Shown here in pieces: positions 12,722 to 18,890 of a stretch of 22,180 nucleotides of DNA. A model generated the notes under the pieces. That model made no database searches, had not been told where the DNA came from, and worked only from the letters and a program-made list of their open reading frames with translations. The position numbers and the translations under genes are program-made. How positions within the stretch are numbered: the stretch's first letter is position 1; each line of letters starts with the position of its first letter. The stretch is taken from positions 1 through 22,180 of the IMG/VR virus record IMGVR_UViG_3300009610_000096; one strand, given 5' to 3'. The stretch comes from a virus.

Positions 12722-14825
12722 GTTGAATATTTTCCGCTGATCCTTGAGTCTCTGTATTAATCGCATCGGCTTTATTGAATACTTTTTGCGATACATTTTC
12801 CTGATCTTGTCTTTCTTGTAATTCAAGTGAATTGACAAAATCTAGAACTTTTAAGATACGATCTTCATTCATACTTGATATTTCAACTATAGTCTTAGCT
12901 CTTGCCAATGCTGCTTGGGCACGATTTTCCGATGCCTCTGAAACTCTTTCCTCGGCGAGGGCGTTTTTGCTAATTACATCAGCTCGTCTAGATTGAGCCA
13001 TAGCAATCATCTCTTCTTTATGAGCATTTCCAAGCTCTAGAGCCATTCTTTCTTGCTCATCAATCTTCTTCTGCTGATCTGATTTTTGCTTATCTTGTGC
13101 TTCAATCGCTTCTTGTAGATCGCTTAACCCCGCCATTGAAAGAGAACGCACAATTTCTGACTCAGGAACGTCCACAATACCATCACGCTTGAGATTAACC
13201 AGTTCATAATAGTAGGCATCCTTTTGAGATTTAGAACGTACCCCTTCTTTAATTACTGCATCGTATTGTTCGAATTCTTGCTCGTAGAATTGTTCTGTAG
13301 GCTCTTCGGCTAAAATGCGCTCTACTTTTCCTGGAGGATAATGCTCTTGAATTGCCGTCAGGATGAGTCCTCCGAGGATCTGTTGGGAAGTTTCGACATT
13401 GTCAAAGATCTTACGATTTCCACGAAGACCTTGTGCAATACGCACTTGTGCTAAACGACCAGATATTTGCGTATTTCCTTTGTCATCAATCCCCATGGAG
13501 CTTTCATTGACATTGGAAAGAGTTAAAGTCAGTTGATCTAAAACCTGCTGATATTGGATAAGAGCAGGATTTGTTCCCCCGCCACTTAGTTGTTGTACAG
13601 AATCAAGACCTTGCGGAGCATTCTCGGGGTCAACACCAATGATCTTGTTTTGACCAGATTGCTGAAGGTCTTGAGGGTCAGGAACAGAACCGATCAGGTA
13701 TTTAAACCCAGTCGATATATCTGAATCCATCATGTCCACAATCTTCATGTGGCGTTTGTTGAATTGACGTTGAGCACTCCAATTGCAAGAAGCTATGCCT
13801 TGGATACGTTGAGATGGCATCCATATCGATGGTTCCATGTAGCAAACGATGGGAACAAATGGATATGTTTTATTGATTCCAGTTTTGTCATCTCCGCAAT
13901 AAAGAAGATGGCCATTGAGCAATATATTCAGCTCAATGAAGCTGCGATTCACATCGCGAATCTCAATATTAGGAATCTCTGATTCGTCTATTTGCAACTC
14001 TTCGGCATTGTCTCTCATTTCATTAAAACGTCTAATGCCAAACTTCAGCTTCTTAATCTCTTCATTTGGAAGATCGGTTATGTCTCGGTAATAGGAGGAA
14101 TCCATGTCAACGAGGAACTTTCTTTCACGAGTCACACGCTTATAATATTGATCGTAAGCAATCAGATTCCGGTTCCGAGAAAACGTGGTAAACTCCGGAT
14201 GATATTGCATGAATTTATCATCGCGATAACCCATGGAAAGACTATCGATTTCTTCAGGATCAATGAATGGTAGCAATTGTTTTGCATATTGCTTATCGAT
14301 GAGATCCCGAGTGATTGCAAAAGAACAATCTCGAAGAGAAATTTCTGTAAAGGTCGGATCAAGATAAAATGAATTATAGGTTCTTTTGAAAAAGGAAATG
14401 TCTCCATTGACAAAGTCTTTGGAGTAATCCATTTGGATTCCACAGAGAGAGATCCCAGACTTGAAAGATTCATCACAAGCATCTAAGAAAGTAGGAAAGC
14501 CTAAGCCCTTATCCCATATGTAATAGGAAAGCTTCGTAAATTGATCGGCTGTCTTCTGGTCCGAGCCCTCGACTGGAGAATAAATGATTTCGTTGATATT
14601 ATCGCGAAGGTAGCCAGAGAAGAACTGAAGAGGACGGCGAATGATGTTGAATTCTAAAGGCTCTCGGCCTTCTTTTATCAGACTACGACGCTCATCATCA
14701 CTCCAGGTATAACCAGAAGCGGCTAATGTATAGACCTGAGCATCCTTATTGAAAGGAGCCCAGTAATCATGGGCATATCGGTAATTTTCCTGAAACTCGC
14801 CACGGATTTCATTATTTGTCAGCAT
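12657..14825 (-). CDS. Portal protein, P22-like, 722 aa
   Basis: The 722-residue length equals that of the P22-type portal (about 725). The N-terminal part (RYAHDYWAPFNKDAQ, SGYTWSDDERRSLIKEGREP, FNIIRRPLQFFSGY) is typical of this family's clip/wing start. The C-terminal 170 residues are a charged, Gln/Ala-rich helical barrel-like region. The protein forms the dodecameric DNA channel at the capsid vertex and works with terminase. The ATG at 14825 has no convincing ribosome site and follows a structured leader of about 200 bp, unlike other late genes here. The 3' end is overlapped by the antisense HNH2 gene. Confidence 0.88.
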   Translation of the reverse strand: MLTNNEIRGEFQENYRYAHDYWAPFNKDAQVYTLAASGYTWSDDERRSLIKEGREPLEFNIIRRPLQFFSGYLRDNINEIIYSPVEGSDQKTADQFTKLSYYIWDKGLGFPTFLDACDESFKSGISLCGIQMDYSKDFVNGDISFFKRTYNSFYLDPTFTEISLRDCSFAITRDLIDKQYAKQLLPFIDPEEIDSLSMGYRDDKFMQYHPEFTTFSRNRNLIAYDQYYKRVTRERKFLVDMDSSYYRDITDLPNEEIKKLKFGIRRFNEMRDNAEELQIDESEIPNIEIRDVNRSFIELNILLNGHLLYCGDDKTGINKTYPFVPIVCYMEPSIWMPSQRIQGIASCNWSAQRQFNKRHMKIVDMMDSDISTGFKYLIGSVPDPQDLQQSGQNKIIGVDPENAPQGLDSVQQLSGGGTNPALIQYQQVLDQLTLTLSNVNESSMGIDDKGNTQISGRLAQVRIAQGLRGNRKIFDNVETSQQILGGLILTAIQEHYPPGKVERILAEEPTEQFYEQEFEQYDAVIKEGVRSKSQKDAYYYELVNLKRDGIVDVPESEIVRSLSMAGLSDLQEAIEAQDKQKSDQQKKIDEQERMALELGNAHKEEMIAMAQSRRADVISKNALAEERVSEASENRAQAALARAKTIVEISSMNEDRILKVLDFVNSLELQERQDQENVSQKVFNKADAINTETQGSAENIQLTQSLASQQAPMSNESGEGAI

Positions 14826-14888
14826 ATTCTGACATTACGACATTCAATTTTTAAAATACAAGGTAAAAAAGAATTCCGCGATTTATCA

Positions 14889-14918
14889 TTGACACAAATC
14901 TATGCGGGTTGATATGGT
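14889..14918 (+). promoter_or_regulatory. Candidate plus-strand extended -10 promoter
   Basis: A perfect TTGACA (14889-14894), an 18-bp spacer and TGaTATGGT, an extended -10 at 14910-14918. Transcription would start near 14925 and run away from the portal gene, antisense to the 310-aa gene. No plus-strand gene follows directly, so a non-coding RNA or an antisense transcript is the likeliest product. Confidence 0.45.
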
Positions 14919-14942
14919 GGGAAACGTATAGTGCCCACCATA
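14913..14942. promoter_or_regulatory. 30-bp dyad (TATGGTGGG-N12-CCCACCATA) over the promoter start
   Basis: Perfect 9-bp inverted arms (14913-14921 and 14934-14942) separated by 12 bases. The left arm contains the -10 box of the plus-strand promoter candidate, and the dyad spans the predicted start point. This is the usual geometry of a repressor operator. It could equally be an RNA hairpin in the portal leader. Confidence 0.5.
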
Positions 14943-14946
14943 GAAC

Positions 14947-14996
14947 CACCCGAGGCCGTGCAAGGCTTATCGGGTGTTCGCATTTCAGGCCCGATA
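14947..14996. promoter_or_regulatory. Mutually exclusive hairpins upstream of the portal gene
   Basis: The segment TATCGGGTG (14968-14976) can pair with CACCCGA at 14947-14953 (7 bp, supported by an inner AGGCC/GGCTT stem) or with CCCGATA at 14990-14996 (7 bp). The two pairings use the same bases and exclude each other. This is the layout of an attenuator or conformational switch, and it works on either strand. No U-tract follows either structure. Confidence 0.5.
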
Positions 14997-15022
14997 TCCC
15001 GAAATTTAATCAATAAGTAATT

Positions 15023-15955
15023 TTATGCCTTTTTTGCTCGAGGTCGGCATTTATTGCAACAACTAGATCTATCATGAATAACTGTACAAAGTTTAATTTT
15101 TCTTATATTTCCGCAATGACATTTTACTAACGCTAAAGAGTTAGAAGTTATTTTACCTTTATCTAATATTTCTAATATTGTTTGAGTACCAAAAGTTTTT
15201 CCTTCTAATTCTTCAACCGTAAGTTTTCTTATTATCCTTTTTGGAATGTCATGTTTTTTTATACTTTTATCAATCTCTACCCTTTTCCAGATTTCTTCTC
15301 TTAAAATTTGATATACACTTGAGTTTCTTATATTAAATATTTTGCATAATTCTTTTATTGAATACATTCCAGAAAAATATAGTTCCTTTAATTCTAAAAT
15401 TTTAGAAATATTAAATTTTGTTCGAGAATTATTATCCCCCGTCCTATTTTCATATTTTCCACATCCACAAGATTTGTTTTGATAAAAATTCTTAGTACTG
15501 TAAAATTTTTTATTACCACATTTGCAAATACATTCAAAAAAAGTCCTACTTCCAATTAATTTAGCATCTATAATTTTTAGTTTACCGTTTTTTAATCCTA
15601 TCATTTCTTTTTTTCTCTCAAGACATCTAAGTGCCTTCGTTATTCCAGTACGGAGTTCACATCCACACGACATACAACTTTTATTTACAATTTTTGTTAT
15701 TCCACAATCACATCGCGCCTCATATTTACTATTACCCATATGTTTTAAAAATGTTAACTTTCCTTGTTTAGTGCCCTCAAAACTTTTCACTTGACATGAT
15801 TTACATTTTGATTTTATCTTACTGAATTGTTTGTTTATTTCTTTGCCACATTTACATTTTAATTTATAAAATTTGTTATATTTTATTTTTATAATATCTA
15901 TAACTTCTCTATCGCCTATCTTATCACCTATTTTATAAGGAAGTATTTTTTCCAT
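15023..15955 (-). CDS. Zinc-ribbon/HTH DNA-binding protein of the homing-endonuclease type, no nuclease domain seen, 310 aa
   Basis: The ATG at 15955 has AGGA five bases upstream and is preferred to 16000, which has no site. Four Cys4 ribbons of CxC...CxC or CxxC type are visible: C34/36/51/54, C82/84/97/99, C144/146/163/165 and C279/281/300/303. Modules two and three carry the G-x-L-x-(F/I)-(L/I) lead-in and SCGC ending. Between modules three and four (about 180-226) is an HTH of the kind found at the ends of phage HNH proteins (ELKELYFSGMYSIKELCKIF, then SSVYQIL...W). This combination normally accompanies AP2/HNH homing enzymes, but no HNH, GIY-YIG or LAGLIDADG motif is present. It is very AT-rich and overlaps the ParB-like gene by 23 bp. 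Confidence 0.7.
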   Translation of the reverse strand: MEKILPYKIGDKIGDREVIDIIKIKYNKFYKLKCKCGKEINKQFSKIKSKCKSCQVKSFEGTKQGKLTFLKHMGNSKYEARCDCGITKIVNKSCMSCGCELRTGITKALRCLERKKEMIGLKNGKLKIIDAKLIGSRTFFECICKCGNKKFYSTKNFYQNKSCGCGKYENRTGDNNSRTKFNISKILELKELYFSGMYSIKELCKIFNIRNSSVYQILREEIWKRVEIDKSIKKHDIPKRIIRKLTVEELEGKTFGTQTILEILDKGKITSNSLALVKCHCGNIRKIKLCTVIHDRSSCCNKCRPRAKKA

Positions 15956-16685
15956 ATTCTTCCTGTAATTTTGAGTGATTTTTGAAATTGTAAATTTCAA
16001 TAAGCAATGAATACCACTCTTGAGCGTTTCTTTGAGGTTTCAAGTCAAACCAACGAATATCTAGCTTTTTGAAAAATGTTTCCTTGTCAAATCCTGATGT
16101 ATTAAAAATCCATCTAAATGCCCTTGTGAAATTATGATTTGAAAACATACTAGATGGTGTGATGCGCTTATCTTTTACGTAAGCAGAAAAATCGTAGTAA
16201 AATTCCAATATCTCATTAGGATCTTCCTTCTCGGGAAAAATGAATCTACCACTCTTTACGAACTCAAGAATGCTTGAAGTTAAACAGCCTAAAATTAATG
16301 TCAAAAGGGCTTTAGGCCTAAGTCCAGACGCGTTTAACATTTTTCTAAGTAAAATATACTCAGGTTTTTTTTGTCTTATGCAAAAATAATCGATACGATC
16401 TTCGATGCGAGAGGCCTGTTGTATGCGAGCACTGAGAGCGTGTTCATCCCGAACAGTATCAGACTTAATGTAATAGATATTAAGACCAAGCTCCTTGGCT
16501 ACTTGTAATCTATGTTGACCATCGATAACATAGAAATCCTTGTTTACAATGATGGGATGCAATTCAAGTTGATTATCTTCTTCAATTGCTTTCTTAAGTT
16601 TTCGAACATGAATATTTAATAATTTAGGATTTCCATCCATGATCTTGAATTTTTTGTAATTTTGTGTGACTAATACTTCTGACAT
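15933..16685 (-). CDS. ParB/Srx-like nuclease-fold protein, 250 aa
   Basis: Residues about 27-75 match the ParB N-terminal-like fold: an IHVRKLKKAIEE helix, HPIIVN, then YVIDGQHRLQVAKELGL with the DGQHR signature (D55-R59), and IYYIK. In ParB-fold proteins this loop binds nucleotide (CTP in ParB itself), and some phage members are nucleases or modification cofactors. The remaining 170 residues are helical and I do not recognise them. A strong AGGAGG ribosome site precedes the ATG. The 3' end overlaps the next gene by 23 bp. Role in this phage is unknown; partitioning, DNA nicking or regulation are all possible. Confidence 0.75.
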   Translation of the reverse strand: MSEVLVTQNYKKFKIMDGNPKLLNIHVRKLKKAIEEDNQLELHPIIVNKDFYVIDGQHRLQVAKELGLNIYYIKSDTVRDEHALSARIQQASRIEDRIDYFCIRQKKPEYILLRKMLNASGLRPKALLTLILGCLTSSILEFVKSGRFIFPEKEDPNEILEFYYDFSAYVKDKRITPSSMFSNHNFTRAFRWIFNTSGFDKETFFKKLDIRWFDLKPQRNAQEWYSLLIEIYNFKNHSKLQEEYGKNTSL

Positions 16686-16714
16686 ATTCCTCCTTTAGGG
16701 TTTAAGGTTTTCAT
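16670..16714 (-). CDS. Possible 14-aa leader peptide overlapping the ParB-like start
   Basis: ATG at 16714 with GGAG eight bases upstream, reading MKTLNPKGGICQKY then TAG at 16670-16672. The codons for Pro-Lys-Gly-Gly coincide with the AGGAGG ribosome site of the ParB-like gene, so translating this frame would cover and then release that site. It may be a translational-coupling leader or a chance frame. Confidence 0.3.
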   Translation of the reverse strand: MKTLNPKGGICQKY

Positions 16715-16733
16715 AAAAAATCTCCGAATATTT

Positions 16734-17171
16734 TTATTCTTTTAGGGAACACCCAGTATATCTATAAAATTTATCTGTGAGTTCTACTGTAATATTTCCT
16801 TTCGGATTCCAAACTTTTGATTTGTCTGTAACTTTATTTAATCCTTTCTTTTCTAAAGATGCTAATCCACACATCATTGAAAAAGCTAATCCATATTCCA
16901 TTAATTCTTCTAGGGTAGCTGTAAACTCTTCTCCAATTTCATAACCATAAGCAATCAGAGACAAAGAAAAACAAATATGCATATTTTTTTTATCTTTAAT
17001 TTCATATGCATCGGCATAATTCTCTAAAGTTTCATCATCTAATGTTAATATATAAGAGTATAAATTTCCTTTTTCATTTATCAAATAATTTATCATTGGT
17101 TCCAATTCTTTTTGAATTTCCTCATGGCCGCCACTTAAAGTAACTTTTATATCTTCTTCTTGATCACTCAT
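16734..17171 (-). CDS. Hypothetical acidic protein, 145 aa
   Basis: Starts MSDQEEDIKVTLSGGHEEIQ and overlaps the upstream gene by 8 bp, with AAAGGAT upstream. The protein is acidic and helical, with a hydrophobic central helix (HICFSLSLIAYGYEIG), a second at EELMEYGLAFSMMCGLASLE, and a beta-like end (NITVELTDKFYRYTGCSL). No motif is recognised. It belongs to the chain of overlapping small genes between terminase and portal and is probably co-translated with its neighbours. Confidence 0.7.
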   Translation of the reverse strand: MSDQEEDIKVTLSGGHEEIQKELEPMINYLINEKGNLYSYILTLDDETLENYADAYEIKDKKNMHICFSLSLIAYGYEIGEEFTATLEELMEYGLAFSMMCGLASLEKKGLNKVTDKSKVWNPKGNITVELTDKFYRYTGCSLKE

Positions 17172-17382
17172 TTAATTTATATCCTTTTACCAATAAAATT
17201 TTATCAATAGAATTACACATATACATTGCATGAGCAAATTTATTTTTATCAAAAATGTGTGTATGTAAAAATTCTTCGAAAATATTATCCCAAGTTTCAT
17301 CTGCTTGCTTTTTTTTTAAACGAAGTTCTTTTTCTTCATTTTCTGGACGTCTAATATTTTTGATAATTTTTTTATTGATCAT
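17164..17382 (-). CDS. Hypothetical basic helical protein, 72 aa
   Basis: Overlaps its upstream gene by four bases (ATGA) and its downstream gene by 8 bp, with GAGGA about 7 nt before the ATG. The first 30 residues are Lys/Glu/Arg-rich and helical; the remainder has FEEFLHTHIFDKNKFAHAMY and a hydrophobic end. No family recognised. The double overlap supports it as a real gene. Confidence 0.65.
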   Translation of the reverse strand: MINKKIIKNIRRPENEEKELRLKKKQADETWDNIFEEFLHTHIFDKNKFAHAMYMCNSIDKILLVKGYKLNE

Positions 17383-17588
17383 TTTTTATCCTCATACTCA
17401 CATTGAGCTGCACTAAAGTGAAGACCAACTGTAAATTTGGTCGCATCTCTTCCACAAGCACATTTGATTACATTCCCATATTGATCATATCCTTTGCCTT
17501 GTCCAGGGACATAATCAATTGATGTTATCATTCCTTTATCTCTAAACCATTTAGCAATAAGATATTCTGATTTTTGTATTTCACTCAT
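17379..17588 (-). CDS. Hypothetical small protein with Cys pair, 69 aa
   Basis: Starts MSEIQKSEYLIAKWFRDKGM; overlaps the upstream gene by 8 bp and the downstream gene by 4 bp. It carries CAC near residue 43 and a further Cys near 63 (AAQCEYEDKK), too few for a standard zinc finger in one chain. The Tyr/Gly-rich middle (YVPGQGKGYDQYGNV) has no known match that I can name. Real by overlap pattern; function unknown. Confidence 0.65.
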   Translation of the reverse strand: MSEIQKSEYLIAKWFRDKGMITSIDYVPGQGKGYDQYGNVIKCACGRDATKFTVGLHFSAAQCEYEDKK

Positions 17589-17784
17589 TTTTTATCTTGG
17601 GGGGTTTGAGAGGCATCCAATGCGTTGGGTTCCGAATACAATATTTTACATGATTAGCTTCTATCCATTTATTTTTATGAGCATGATAAGCAACTACATA
17701 AATAGACTTCCACTTATGAAGGGGAGCATAGATTAAAACATGCGTTCCATCTTTTGGAGCGGATTCAATGGATTGCCATTTCAC
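17581..17784 (-). CDS. DUF551-like protein, GTG start, 67 aa
   Basis: The start is GTG at 17784, overlapping the preceding stop by one base (TAGTG). The sequence MKWQSIESAPKDGTHVLIYA and the end NPTHWMPLKPP match the DUF551 pattern W-x-x-I-x-(S/T)-A-P-x-D-G-T and THWMPL(P). This domain is common in phage accessory genes and has no established function. Full length for the family is about 60-75 residues, so it looks intact. Confidence 0.8.
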   Translation of the reverse strand: MKWQSIESAPKDGTHVLIYAPLHKWKSIYVVAYHAHKNKWIEANHVKYCIRNPTHWMPLKPPKIKNE

Positions 17785-18014
17785 TATTTAAGCTCCATTA
17801 ATTTCTTATAGATAGATTTCTCCATAGACTCAAAAGTTCTTTCAATTTTTCCTGTTTCTAAGTCAACAAAAGTAGCAACGTTATGAGCACATATTTTTAT
17901 GGCATAATTTATTGAAATTTTCCATTCTTCAGCTAAAAGAGCAGGAGACATGTCTGGATGGCATAACACATATCTTAATGCCCACTTTAATCTCTCTTCA
18001 CTTTTTTTTGTCAT
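17784..18014 (-). CDS. Small helical, possibly HTH protein, 76 aa
   Basis: Starts MTKKSEERLKWALRYVLCHP with AAAGG about 10 nt upstream and an ATGA overlap with the previous gene. Residues about 22-45 (MSPALLAEEWKISINYAIKI) could be an HTH: a helix, a turn at the WKIS segment, then a second helix. The C-terminus is a charged helix. Weak similarity only; a DNA-binding role is a guess based on that segment. Confidence 0.65.
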   Translation of the reverse strand: MTKKSEERLKWALRYVLCHPDMSPALLAEEWKISINYAIKICAHNVATFVDLETGKIERTFESMEKSIYKKLMELK

Positions 18015-18247
18015 TTTGTAGTTAACCTTTTAGCTTTAGGAATGGATGGAGCTGGCTCTTTCAATTTCTGTGGATCGACATTTCCATGATAGACAAGTCT
18101 TTCAATGAAGACTTTACGACACTTTTCTGAACAGATGTATAACTTCATACATCGCGTTCCATCTATTTTCTTAAGATGATCAGATGGCGATTCACAAATC
18201 CAACATTTAAGCGAATCTACTGTTATAGATCCTTGTACAGTACTCAT
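18011..18247 (-). CDS. Small zinc-finger-like protein, 78 aa
   Basis: Residues 15-43 contain C-W-I-C at about 15-18 and YICSEKC at about 37-43, i.e. CX2C-x20-CX3C. This is close to the CX2CX18CX3C spacing of the HNH-associated modules further downstream. The C-terminal third is Lys/Pro-rich and probably disordered. AGGGGG precedes the ATG at 18247, and the gene overlaps its successor by four bases. It probably binds zinc and perhaps nucleic acid. It could be a stand-alone version of the same ribbon module, but that is not certain. Confidence 0.7.
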   Translation of the reverse strand: MSTVQGSITVDSLKCWICESPSDHLKKIDGTRCMKLYICSEKCRKVFIERLVYHGNVDPQKLKEPAPSIPKAKRLTTK

Positions 18248-18248
18248 T

Positions 18249-18473
18249 TTATATCCCCCTCACATACCAATTTCGTTTCACTTCATAACGCTCAATTTCC
18301 TTTTCATCCACTTTATCTACGATCCATAAGCCTGGAACTTTCTTCAGCTCAATAATCGCTCCCACCATTTCCGGTGTGACTACATTAAGAAAAGCTACAA
18401 GTACTTCACCAGTTCTTGTAAGACTCGATTCTCCTTTCTCCTGAATTACTTTTGCCAATTCACATTGTCTCAT
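18249..18473 (-). CDS. Hypothetical protein, 74 aa
   Basis: Starts MRQCELAKVIQEKGESSLTR with GGAG upstream; its first codons overlap the end of the regulator gene by 14 bp. It has a helical start, a hydrophobic LVAFLNVVTPEMVGAIIELK segment (not a clear membrane span) and a charged C-terminus. No motif recognised. Translational coupling to the regulator suggests it is expressed with it. Confidence 0.65.
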   Translation of the reverse strand: MRQCELAKVIQEKGESSLTRTGEVLVAFLNVVTPEMVGAIIELKKVPGLWIVDKVDEKEIERYEVKRNWYVRGI

Positions 18474-18828
18474 GTGTTTTCTCCAATTTATGTTCTTGTT
18501 CTAATGTTTTAAGTCTTTGCATGGAGAGTGACGAAGGTTTGCTATGTCCTCTTTCCCATCTATTGACTGTCTGAAAAGAAACTCCAATAAGGTGAGCTAA
18601 GGCCTCTTGAGATAATCCTAAGCGCTTTCTTAGGGCTTTGATTTCATTCATTTCTTTTTCGCTAATTTCCAAAATATTTTCCATCTCTTTAACAAATATA
18701 GACGAAGGTTTAAAGCTATTTCTTTCCCAAGAACCAAGTGATGATGTACTTACCCCAACAAGCTCAGCGAATGCTTCTTGAGATAGTCCTAAACGCTTTC
18801 TTAGGGATTTGATTTTAGTGGGAGTCAT
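18460..18828 (-). CDS. XRE-family regulator with two tandem HTH domains, 122 aa
   Basis: Two copies of the same HTH_3 unit: residues about 5-50 and 62-107, both with (S/A)LRKRLGLSQEA, GVS, WER and KPSS. The repeat is exactly 57 codons at protein level and is still visible in DNA (18781 onward versus 18610 onward, 171 bp apart), so the duplication is fairly recent. A normal XRE regulator has one such domain and dimerises; this one may bind as an internal pseudo-dimer. An AGGA ribosome site precedes the ATG. A palindromic site and promoter-like boxes lie just upstream, so autoregulation is likely. The gene starts 60 bp after terminase ends. Confidence 0.88.
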   Translation of the reverse strand: MTPTKIKSLRKRLGLSQEAFAELVGVSTSSLGSWERNSFKPSSIFVKEMENILEISEKEMNEIKALRKRLGLSQEALAHLIGVSFQTVNRWERGHSKPSSLSMQRLKTLEQEHKLEKTHETM

Positions 18829-18840
18829 TCGTTTTCCTGA

Positions 18841-18858
18841 TATACGTTATGGTATAAC
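18841..18858. promoter_or_regulatory. Overlapping palindromic operator candidate upstream of the double-HTH gene
   Basis: GTTAT-N3-ATAAC (18846-18858) and TATAC-N6-GTATA (18841-18845 and 18852-18856) overlap. On the minus strand they cover a TATACC box that lies 18 bp from a TTGTCC box (about 4/6 matches each). Position right before the regulator's start is typical of an autoregulatory operator. Not tested. Confidence 0.5.
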
Positions 18859-18890
18859 ATGAAACTAAATTATTGGACAAGTGAATCTTT

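Noticed and set aside
14162-14482. 106-codon minus-strand frame within the portal gene
   Set aside because: Out-of-frame shadow of the portal coding sequence with no ribosome site.
14947-14996. tRNA-like or known riboswitch gene
   Set aside because: The pairing does not form a cloverleaf and I could match no known riboswitch consensus; kept only as alternative hairpins.
15522-15794. Plus-strand hydrophobic 90-codon frame
   Set aside because: Antisense of the zinc-ribbon protein; same Lys-to-Phe artefact and no ribosome site.
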